Source: Mesorhizobium_K sp040049215
Lineage (GTDB): Bacteria > Pseudomonadota > Alphaproteobacteria > Rhizobiales > Rhizobiaceae
Length of the DNA: 64,000 nt
Reading direction: 5' to 3'
Assembly (NCBI RefSeq): GCF_040049215.1
Contig: NZ_JBDZDN010000003.1
Location: forward strand, 186,001-250,000
Below the pieces are notes generated by a model, which had not been told where the DNA came from, did no database searches, and was given only the letters and a program-made list of their open reading frames with translations. Shown piece by piece: positions 48,454-56,407 of this stretch (positions are counted from its first letter, which is position 1; every line of letters begins with the position of its first letter). The position numbers and the translations under genes are program-made.

Positions 48454-51354
48454 ATGACAATTCGTTCTTTATATTCCGGCGTGCTGCGTGTGCCTGCGCT
48501 CGGGCTTGTTGCCATGGGCCTGGGCGCCAGTTGCCTCACCCAGCCCGCGCATGCCGATCCGACGAGTTTCATAACGCTGGATTTCGGCACGACCGGGACA
48601 TTCCTAACCGGCATCCGCGGCGACAACATCGTCGGCAACTACACGATCCCCGAGGCGGGAACGACCGGTGGCCTCTACTACAATCTGACGAGCGGCCTCT
48701 GGTCGGCGATGCCGGTCGCCACGCCCAACGGCGCCAACTATCCCGGCGCGACAGGCTCCTCGCCCTACGGCCCGAGCTTCGGCAATCCTGGAGGCGTGCT
48801 GCGCGTCGTCGGCAGCTACCTGACCGCCGAGTCGAATGGCTACGATTTGAGCTACCTCTATGATGCAGCGGCCGCGCCGGGAGAGGAACTCACGACGCTG
48901 GTCTACCCGGACGCCGGGACGCTCTACACCATCGCGCACAGCACCTTCGGCAATCAGCTGGTCGGCAACTACGACACCCAGCTCGCGACCGGCAACGCCT
49001 TCATCTACAACATCGACACCGAGCAGTACGTCACGAACAACAAGCCGGGCGCCATCAGCACCACGGCGTATGGCATATACGGCGACAAGATCGCCGGTGG
49101 CTTCACCGAGGCGGCGATTGGCGGCGGCCTCAGCCCGCAGCACGGCTACATCTACGACCAGGTCAACGATACGTTCACGACCTACGATCATCCCGGCCTC
49201 GGCGTCGTCGCGACCCACTTCGAGGGCATCACCGGCGGCGGCCAGCCCAACACCTACAATCTCGTCGTCAACTGGGTGACCGACGACGAGGTCGTCCATC
49301 CGGGCGTCATGCATCTCAACGAATTCGGTATTGCCACCTGGTACGAGATCGAGATTCCTGGAACGGTCGTCTCGTCCAACTCCGCCTATGGCGACAAGGT
49401 GGTCGGCATCTATACCGACGCGGACGGCGTGCACGGCTACGTCGCCACCATCGAGGGCATCTACAACCCCACCGTCAACAGCACCGAGACCACCTTCACC
49501 GACGAAAACGCGGCGTTCCTCGATGGCCAAAAGGGCGAAGACATCATCAACGAGGCCGACATCACGGCAACCGGCAACGGTGGCGTCGCCATGCGCGGCG
49601 AGACCTACGGCGTCTTGACCAATGAGGCCACCATCACCGCCAGCGGCCTTGCGGGTGCCGCGGTGGAAATGCATGGCAAGTTCGGCACCCTGCTGAATTC
49701 CGGCACGCTGAAGACAACCTTCGAAGCGGACGCCCTGCGCACCAATGCCACCTCCGAAGGCACCATCATCGTCAACACCGGCACCATCGACGGCCGCCTT
49801 GCTATGGAGATGGGCGCGGGCAAGCGTTTCGAGAACAGCGGCTGGCTGGGCGTCACCGGCACCGTGCCGTCGATCACCCACTTTTTCCAGGGCACCATGG
49901 TCAACACCGCCGCCGGCACCTATGCCGCGCGCATGATGGACGTCGGCAACGACAAGCTGGACGTGACCGGCGCCGTGCGGCTCGACGGCACCATGGCGGT
50001 CTCCTTCCAGACAGCAAACCTCCTGAGGAACTACACCCTCATCAACGCGACGGACGAGATCACCGGCGAGTTCGAGACGCTGACCCTCAGCGGCATACCG
50101 GCCCTGTTTGGCGGCACCCTCAACTACACGCCGACCGAGGTGACCTTGACCGTCGGCGGCGGTCTCGCCGCTCTGTCCGGCAACACGCCCAACCAGAGCG
50201 CGGTGGGTGCGGCCATCGACGGCATCATCGACGCCTCGACCGGCAATCTGCTGGACTCCCTGCCCGAGGCGCTTGCCCCGCTCTACGATCTCACCGCCGG
50301 CCAGCTTCCCGGCGCGCTCGACGCGCTCTCCGGCGAGGCCTACGCCAGCCAGCAGTCGGTGCTGATCGGCGACAGCTTTTACGTCCGCCAGTCCATCCTG
50401 GAGCGGCTGCGCCAGGGCAGCTATGCCGGCCAGCAGGGCCCCGTGGCCACGCTCGGCTATGGCGGCGCGGCGCTTGCCTACGGTCCGGACACCGCCACGC
50501 CCGATATGGCCGCTGCACCCGTCTACAACCACACCTTCTGGGCACAGGGTTTTGGCGTCAGTGCCGACTATGACGGCGGCTCCGCAACCGCCGCCGTCGA
50601 CGCCACCATGGGCGGCATCATCGCCGGCGTCGACATATCAGTCGACAACTGGCTGGTCGGCGCCGCCCTCGGCTACACGCAGTCCAGCAGCGACATCGAC
50701 GAGCTAGCAAGCTCCAGCGATGTCGACAGCGCGCTGGTGGTGCTCTACGCCGGCACCAGCTTTGGCCCGCGCAACATCAGGTTCGGCGCCAGCTATGCGT
50801 TCAGCCAGGTCGACGCCTCGCGCACCATCGCCTATCCCGGCTATTCGGAGCAGGCCAATGCCGACTACAACGCCGGCGTCGGCCAGATCTTCGCCGAAGT
50901 CAGCCAGGGTTTCGCCTTCGGGCAGGCAGCACTTGAGCCCTTCGCCGGCCTCGCCTACGTCCACGTCGCCACCGACAGCTTCACCGAAACAGGCGCTTCG
51001 GCCGGCCTGTCCGCCGACTCGACCTCGACCGGGGTCGGCTATTCCTCGCTCGGCCTCCGGGCCGCCACGGCGATGCAGCTAGCCGGCGGGCAGACACTGA
51101 AGCCCCATGCCGCGCTGACCTGGCAGCATGCCTTCGGCGATGTCACGCCGGAGGCGCAGATGGCGTTTCTCAGCGTTCCGACGGCGAACTTCACGGTGGC
51201 GGGAGCGCCCCTGGCTCGGGACGCGGCGCTTGTGGAGATGGGCGTCGACCTCGACCTCGGCGAACGGACCAGCATCGGCGTCTCCTACCTGGGCCAGTAT
51301 GGGGACAGTGTGACCGTCAATGCGTTGCAGGCCAACCTGTCGCTACGGTTCTAG
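48454..51354 (+). CDS. Autotransporter with HAF-like N-terminal repeats
   Basis: The 966-residue protein has a signal peptide (about 1-34, ending PAHAD). The first 330 or so residues contain four HAF-type repeats, in which GDK(I/V)(V/A)G is followed by HGYIYD and TFTTYDHPG (best at about 205-245). From about 350 to 550 there is a beta-helix-like stretch with Asn-Ala-rich turns. A C-terminal autotransporter beta-barrel (about 690-966, starting FWAQGFGVSADYDGGSA) ends in Phe. Secretion is by the type V route; the passenger would be on the cell surface. Function of the passenger is unknown. Confidence 0.85.
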   Translation: MTIRSLYSGVLRVPALGLVAMGLGASCLTQPAHADPTSFITLDFGTTGTFLTGIRGDNIVGNYTIPEAGTTGGLYYNLTSGLWSAMPVATPNGANYPGATGSSPYGPSFGNPGGVLRVVGSYLTAESNGYDLSYLYDAAAAPGEELTTLVYPDAGTLYTIAHSTFGNQLVGNYDTQLATGNAFIYNIDTEQYVTNNKPGAISTTAYGIYGDKIAGGFTEAAIGGGLSPQHGYIYDQVNDTFTTYDHPGLGVVATHFEGITGGGQPNTYNLVVNWVTDDEVVHPGVMHLNEFGIATWYEIEIPGTVVSSNSAYGDKVVGIYTDADGVHGYVATIEGIYNPTVNSTETTFTDENAAFLDGQKGEDIINEADITATGNGGVAMRGETYGVLTNEATITASGLAGAAVEMHGKFGTLLNSGTLKTTFEADALRTNATSEGTIIVNTGTIDGRLAMEMGAGKRFENSGWLGVTGTVPSITHFFQGTMVNTAAGTYAARMMDVGNDKLDVTGAVRLDGTMAVSFQTANLLRNYTLINATDEITGEFETLTLSGIPALFGGTLNYTPTEVTLTVGGGLAALSGNTPNQSAVGAAIDGIIDASTGNLLDSLPEALAPLYDLTAGQLPGALDALSGEAYASQQSVLIGDSFYVRQSILERLRQGSYAGQQGPVATLGYGGAALAYGPDTATPDMAAAPVYNHTFWAQGFGVSADYDGGSATAAVDATMGGIIAGVDISVDNWLVGAALGYTQSSSDIDELASSSDVDSALVVLYAGTSFGPRNIRFGASYAFSQVDASRTIAYPGYSEQANADYNAGVGQIFAEVSQGFAFGQAALEPFAGLAYVHVATDSFTETGASAGLSADSTSTGVGYSSLGLRAATAMQLAGGQTLKPHAALTWQHAFGDVTPEAQMAFLSVPTANFTVAGAPLARDAALVEMGVDLDLGERTSIGVSYLGQYGDSVTVNALQANLSLRF

Positions 51355-51520
51355 ACGCAGCGCGATCGGCTTCTCGCCGGAACCGCGCGGCATTTAGTAT
51401 GGTGCCGGTACGCGTAGGGTGTGATAGCGTGTACTCGTCGAGCTTGTGCTTTCCGGCTCGGCGGCGTTTCTGCCGAGTGATGACTCGCTCCGCGAGTCTC
51501 CGGCCCTTGAGGGCCACATC

Positions 51521-52574
51521 ATGCTAAAGACCCCGACAGTGCATTTCGAGGCGGCGAGCACTCTTGCCGTTGTGGTATCGTCGAACGAACCGCTGCTTTT
51601 CCTGTCCGACGACCAGAAGGTCATCGCAGCAAGCGCATCGTTCTGCCGGGCCTTCGGGATCAACCCCGCGACAGTTACCGGTAGGACGCCTCGGCGAACT
51701 CGGGAATGGCGAATGGGCGATGCCCAAGCTTGCGTCGCTGCTGAGGGCTACCGCTTCGGGAAGTGCGCATGTCGAAGCCTACGAAATCGACCTCAAGCGG
51801 CCAAACCAGAAAACCCGGCAATTGGTCGTCAATGCGCGCACGCTTGACGACGGCGATTTCGACCACATTCGCCTGCTTCTGGCCGTAACCGACGTGACCG
51901 AAGCGCGCGCCCAGGCGCGGCTCAAAGACGATCTCATCCGCGACAAGGCGATCCTGCTGCAGGAGGTCCAGCATCGGGTGGCAAACAGCCTGCAGATCAT
52001 TGCCAGCGTTCTCATGCAGAGCGCACGCCGGGTTCAGTCGGACGAAGCGCGCGGGCACCTCCAAGACGCCCATCACCGGGTCATGTCGATAGCAGCCCTG
52101 CAGAGGCAGCTCTCCACGTCCAGCGGCGGCAACGTTGAACTGCGTACCTATTTGACCCAGCTTTGCCAAAGCCTCGGCGCGTCGATGGTCGCCGACCCCG
52201 GCCGGCTCTCGATCAAGGTGACGGTCGACGACAGCGCCGTGGAAGCGGACGTTTCCGTGAGCCTGGGGCTTATCGTGACCGAGCTTGTCATCAACGCCCT
52301 CAAGCACGCCTTTCCCGATGAAAGAACGGGCGCGATCCTGGTCGACTATCGATCGTCGGGCAAGGACTGGACTCTTTCTGTTACCGACAACGGCATCGGC
52401 ATTCCCGCGGGAAGCGATGCACCAAAGGCTGGACTGGGGACTGGCATCGTGGAGGCGCTGTCGAAGAACCTTGGGGGCGACATCCAGTCGAGCGATGCGG
52501 CCCCCGGCACGGCCGTCACGATCAGCCACCGGGACAGCGCCGATCTGCGATCCGACCTTTCCACGGCCGCTTAG
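51521..52574 (+). pseudogene. PAS-HWE/HisKA_2-type sensor histidine kinase with one frameshift
   Basis: The first frame from the ATG at 51521 (GAGGG upstream) encodes the PAS start (LFLSDDQKVIAASASFCRAF). The second frame carries the rest: PAS end, H-box ILLQEVQHRVANSLQIIASV with the phospho-His, TELVINALKHAFP (N box), DNGIGIP (G1) and GLGTGIVEALSKNLGG. An extra A at 51686 breaks the frame between T-G-R and RLGELGNGEW. With it removed, the protein would be about 350 residues and complete. It precedes an intact response regulator gene. Confidence 0.85.
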
Positions 52575-52647
52575 GAACCGAATTGCTTCCGAAGCGCTTT
52601 ACCATCGCAGCCCGCGAGGATCCCCGCCCTCATGACCCGAGTGAGCG

Positions 52648-53040
52648 ATGAATAACGGCAAAGCGGTCGTCCTTGTCGTCGAAGACAATACACTCATTCG
52701 GATGGGTGCCGTCGATCTGGTGTTGTCCGCCGGTTACGAAGCGCTGGAGGCGCGCGACGCGGACGAGGCAATCCGCATCCTTGAGTCGCGAGACGACGTC
52801 GACCTGGTTTTCACCGATGTCCAGATGCCGGGCACGATGGACGGCATCAAGTTATCCCACTACATCCGGGACCGATGGCCGCCCGTGAAGCTGATCGTTG
52901 CATCCGGCGCCACCATTCTCGAAGAGAGCAGCCTGCCGGCGGGGAGCAGGTTCTTCGCAAAACCCTACGACGACCACACCATCACGGACGCAATCGCCCG
53001 CCTGCTTGCGAGCGGTATTGCGGGCGATTCTCCCACCTGA
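52648..53040 (+). CDS. Single-domain response regulator
   Basis: The 130-residue receiver domain has VVEDN acidic residues, the phospho-acceptor Asp in FTDVQMPG (about 56), the Ala/Ser in VASGA and the Lys in FAKPYDD. It has no output domain. Located 73 bp after the broken HWE kinase on the same strand, it was probably its partner and may now depend on another kinase. Confidence 0.92.
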   Translation: MNNGKAVVLVVEDNTLIRMGAVDLVLSAGYEALEARDADEAIRILESRDDVDLVFTDVQMPGTMDGIKLSHYIRDRWPPVKLIVASGATILEESSLPAGSRFFAKPYDDHTITDAIARLLASGIAGDSPT

Positions 53041-53190
53041 TTCCTGCCCGGTGGCGCGGGCGGCTTCGCGGCCCGGGATGTCGCCAGGCCGATCGTGAAT
53101 TCGTCATCCCGCCGTAGAGACCCTGGCCGCGGCGGCGCGCTTCATCCAATGCGCCTTCCGCCTTTCCCCCCGCTCGGTTACCATCGCCGC

Positions 53191-53490
53191 ATGCAGCTTG
53201 ATTTTCAGACCTTCAGGGATTCCCTCGCCAAACCCGAGCCTCCGCCGGGGCTTTCGCTCGCCCTGCAGGCGCTGTGGTGGGATGCCAGGGGCGACTGGGA
53301 CAAGGCGCATGAGCGCGCGCAGGAGCGCGACGACGCAGCCGGCGCGCATGTCCATGCCTATCTGCATCGCAAGGAAGGCGACAAGTCGAACGCCGACTAC
53401 TGGTACCGCCGCGCCCGCGCCGCCCCGTCGGCCCTGCCGCTCGACGCGGAATGGGAAGAACTGGTGCGGAGGTTTTTGGGGCAGGGGTGA
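53191..53490 (+). CDS. Conserved hypothetical protein
   Basis: This 99-residue mostly helical protein with MQLDFQTFRDSLAKPEPPPGLS, LQALWWDARGDWDKAH, HVHAYLHRKEGD and NADYWYRRA resembles a short TPR-like uncharacterised family common in rhizobia. The ATG at 53191 is preferred to 53095, though neither has a good ribosome site. Confidence 0.6.
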   Translation: MQLDFQTFRDSLAKPEPPPGLSLALQALWWDARGDWDKAHERAQERDDAAGAHVHAYLHRKEGDKSNADYWYRRARAAPSALPLDAEWEELVRRFLGQG

Positions 53491-53514
53491 GGCGGGATCA
53501 GAACTCGGGTTCCT

Positions 53515-53566
53515 CGCCCCCACAACGTGGGGGAGAGGTGCCGAGCGCAGCGAGGCGGTGGGGGGG
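53515..53566. repeat. Palindromic intergenic repeat fragment
   Basis: A short hairpin-forming tract (CCCCCACAACGTGGGGG at about 53517-53533) is followed by GGTGCCGAGCGCAGCGAGGCGG. This is of the rhizobial 'GAGCGCAGCGAGGC' repeat type. It marks the left edge of the AT-rich nuclease-ImmA region. Confidence 0.5.
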
Positions 53567-54857
53567 TTACCAGCCGACCATGCCGCCGAGGTGATTGCCT
53601 ATCGGTGACGCCTCATTTCTGTTTCTCTGGTCCGTTAACATTTTTGACTTCCTCAGTTTCACTTCGATGGCTTGCTTCGAAACCTGAAAGTAGTCTGATA
53701 GACGCGACAGCAGTTCATAGTAGGTCAAAAAATTACACGGTTGGTCGTCGACAAATATGTATCCGTGACCTCTATCTTTGATATCTAAGTCTAGGCGGAC
53801 GCGCGCCGTTTGTTGCAGGAAGACTGCATCCGGTAGGATCAGTTCAGATGCAAATGAGTTTGCCTGATATTCTAAACGTTAATAATTGAATATTTCCGAT
53901 TTTTCTTTTGTGGCAAAAAAGGTCTCTCTCAACAATTGTCTCAGAACGTAAATATCGTTCGTGGTCCAAAACAAAATGGCCAATCTCGTGTGCAAGTGTA
54001 AAGCGTTCTCGTGTCTGGAGTGAGTGTGCGTTTATCACAATCATTTTTTGATTAAAAATTGCGCTCCCCAATATAGAATTTCCGTCAATATCGACAAATT
54101 CACGATCAGAAAAATCCAGCGAAATGGAAAGGATCTCACAAATCGTGAGTTGGTCTACTGGACCATACGTGTATCCGGACGATTTAAGAAGTTTCTTAGC
54201 AGTCGACTTTATGTCTTCGGTCGACAAAAAGGGCACCAATTGATCAACGTCTTTGAGATCGTACGAAGAATTACCGGTCATTTCGAAGTCGAGATTTGTC
54301 ACGAAATCGTCGACGTTTGAAAAATATTTGCCGTCGTGGAACCCCGAGAACTTCAGGGACTTTGTGGCATTGTCGTTCCGAAACATTTGGGCACTTAAAA
54401 ATCCATTCTCTAAAAATCTACTTTTTCGATCCGCGACAATTTCTAAACCTTGCTTGCCGAATTTTACAATGCCCATCGCGGCATTTCTGGCGACCATCTC
54501 TGCTCCAGATTGTAGCCGCGAAGTAACAACTATGACCCCTTTGGTCGCATGCGGAAATATCCGGCCAATCTTCGATGAAAAGTCGTTGACGTATATTTCG
54601 GAGACGCTCGCGTCATGATTCTTGCATTCGAAAATGACGTACAGGTGGGGTGTATCGCTATTAGTTCGGTACAGTTCCAAAACGACATCGAACTCGACGT
54701 CTGCCTGGCGGTCGCGACAGTAATATGATTTCTTTTTGTAAATTTTGCAGTTTTGCGCTGTATAAACACCAAAAACGAGCTCTCCGCGATCTTTTTGATC
54801 AACAAGATAGCGGTAGAACGCGTCTTCCAGTTTGTCGCCCTTGCTAGTCGAATTCAT
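53567..54857 (-). pseudogene. Nuclease-ImmA/IrrE fusion with two lesions
   Basis: The N-terminal part (ATG at 54857, GAGG upstream) has a restriction-endonuclease-like fold: LEDAFYRYL, VEFDVVLEL and VIFECKN (E-D-ExK). About 90 residues link it to an ImmA/IrrE zinc protease with RFTLAHEIGHFVLDHE. The frame breaks at a run of six T/A (53915-53920). The other frame continues DLFATKEKSEIFNY, then an in-frame TAA (53879-53881) where the family has Q, then RLEYQANSFASELILPDAVF to the stop at 53567. So one inserted base and one nonsense change kill it. The DNA is distinctly AT-rich, a sign of transfer. Confidence 0.8.
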
Positions 54858-54896
54858 AATTTGCCTCGACGCCAAGAGTTCTCAAATGCCGCATAC

Positions 54897-54902
54897 ATTG
54901 TA
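54897..54902 (-). promoter_or_regulatory. Possible -10 of the nuclease-ImmA gene
   Basis: TACAAT on the minus strand (54897-54902) is a good -10, 40 bp before the ATG at 54857. A weak TTTCCA stands 16 nt upstream as -35. Confidence 0.4.
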
Positions 54903-55239
54903 CCTCGCAACCGGCGTTTGGAAAGAAAATTGATCCCGGGTGTGGTCGCAACCCGCCATGTCGGCGATTCCCAAACGAGCCGATTTCCCTTTGTTGGCGG
55001 CTAAGACCGGGCCTTCAGCAGTCGTCCCCGGTCCCGACACTCAAGTACGCACCCCGCCAAAACCATTTATTGTACTGTTCGCCCCCGTGGATAACCTCCC
55101 CCACATTTTTCCCGCCCCCAAGATATTTCCCCAATCCCCCAACCACTTACCTTTCCTCCCCCACGATTTTCTCCGCCCCATTTCATCCACGCCCCTCCCA
55201 CCCCGAGCGACAATCCCGCCGCCTTGAAAGGAGGCGGCG
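54903..55239. other. C-rich gap
   Basis: This gap without a gene separates the AT-rich region from the gene at 55297. Its second half (about 55085-55200) is strikingly C-rich and G-poor on the plus strand, with C runs separated by A/T. No promoter or gene is clear; a ribosome site AAGGAGG stands at its end (55227-55233). Confidence 0.5.
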
Positions 55240-55296
55240 ATAGACTGGAACCTGGCAATCGAGAAGAACCGCGACGCGCTGAAGCGCATCCTGGCC

Positions 55297-56205
55297 ATGC
55301 TCGTCGCCATGGCGGGGCTCACGAATTCTTTCACCTCCCCCTTGAGGGGCTTCGAGGCCCGATCTTCCGGTCGAGCCAGTGGCTCGACCGTCGGCCGAGA
55401 AGGCCGGGGAGATTGCGAACCAATCGGGGTCCCCGGCAATATGCCAGACCGCCGGGTGGGGGTCATTGCAGCGCCGCAACCCCCACCCGACGCTTCGCGT
55501 CGACCTCCCCTCAAGGGGGAGGTGAAGCTGACCCTCCCGCGCCATCTCCACCGGGCGATCCTGCGCCTCATCAGGCCGGCTGAATCCGCCGTGCGGCGGC
55601 TGATCATCGTTTTGGCGCGCGGGCTGGTGGTAACGCTTGCGCCGCCGCGCCCGCGCAAGGCGAAACCGTCCTCGATCTTCCTGCGCAAGCCCGGCGGCAC
55701 CGGCATCTATCTGCCGCCGGGCGCCCTCCTTTCAGGGTCCCCCTTGCGGGAAGGGGTTCCACCCGCGCGCCGGCTATCCCTGCCGCTGCTCGATCCGCTG
55801 AGACCCTTCCGACCCGGTCCGAGACGGCCGGCGCAGATCAGCATTCCCCGTATCTCGTTTCCCGGCGTCGTCGCGCCGTCGCCGATCACGCCGCGCCTGC
55901 CGCCCGCGCCCGACGATCCGCTCGACGCCACCCGCCTTGCTCTCCGCCTCCAGGCGCTGGGCGCGGCACTCGAAGACCTGCCCGGACAGGCAAAACGTTT
56001 CGCCCGCTGGCGGGCGAGGAAACGCACCGGCCGCGACGCCGCAGGCGCGCAAAACAAGAGGCTTGCCCGCCGCGCCTGGCCGCTGCGTCCGGGCCGCGCG
56101 CCCGGCCAGCGTCCCGCCAACCGGCGCCGCCATGAGGTGTACGAGATCCTGAGCGATCTCCACTGGCTCGCCTTCGAGGTGCTGGAGCATCCCGACACGT
56201 CGTGA
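55297..56205 (+). CDS. Conserved basic protein carrying an in-frame palindromic repeat
   Basis: The natural reading seems to start at 55240 with IDWNLAIEKNRDALKRILAML behind a perfect AAGGAGGCGGCG, but the codon there is ATA, not ATG; the first ATG in frame is 55297. Residues encoded at 55330-55526 come from an inserted palindromic element and are not expected in the family. After it the protein resumes with TLPRHLHRAILRLIRPAESAVRRL and is Pro/Arg-rich, ending in a small domain EVYEILSDLHWLAFEVLEHPD. I recall related rhizobial proteins without the insert. Function unknown. Confidence 0.6.
   Translation: MLVAMAGLTNSFTSPLRGFEARSSGRASGSTVGREGRGDCEPIGVPGNMPDRRVGVIAAPQPPPDASRRPPLKGEVKLTLPRHLHRAILRLIRPAESAVRRLIIVLARGLVVTLAPPRPRKAKPSSIFLRKPGGTGIYLPPGALLSGSPLREGVPPARRLSLPLLDPLRPFRPGPRRPAQISIPRISFPGVVAPSPITPRLPPAPDDPLDATRLALRLQALGAALEDLPGQAKRFARWRARKRTGRDAAGAQNKRLARRAWPLRPGRAPGQRPANRRRHEVYEILSDLHWLAFEVLEHPDTS
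55330..55526. repeat. 197-bp palindromic element with perfect 20-bp terminal inverted repeats
   Basis: The 20 nt at 55330-55349 are the exact reverse complement of 55507-55526. The interior holds further hairpins (for example around 55375-55395 and 55450-55495). It encodes no protein of its own on either strand but keeps the host gene open in frame on the plus strand. It resembles the small non-autonomous repeats common in rhizobial genomes. Confidence 0.85.
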
Positions 56206-56212
56206 CGCCGCC

Positions 56213-56339
56213 GATCCTCCCCTGTTTGACGCGGCTGATCCTCCCCCGTTTACGGGGGAGGGGGACCATGCGAAGCATGGTGGAGGGGGCGCCCCCTCCG
56301 TCCCTTCGGGACACCTCCCCCGCTTCGCAGGGGAGGATC
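56213..56339. repeat. 127-bp palindromic repeat element
   Basis: GATCCTCCCCTG (56213-56224) is mirrored by CAGGGGAGGATC (56328-56339). Inside are nested hairpins, among them CCCCCGTTTACGGGGG (about 56242-56257) and CCATGCGAAGCATGG (about 56266-56280). It lies directly after the preceding gene and may act as its terminator. It is a different type from the 197-bp element but shares the CTCCCC ends. Confidence 0.85.
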
Positions 56340-56407
56340 AATCGCGCGCGTCCCTACTGCCCAACCTGGCCCTACACGAGACCGCCGTTTCCGGCTAAGT
56401 ACAGCCC

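Noticed and set aside
48604..50532. Long open frame opposite the autotransporter
   Set aside because: Antisense shadow; low complexity Val/Gly/Asp content and no recognisable domain.
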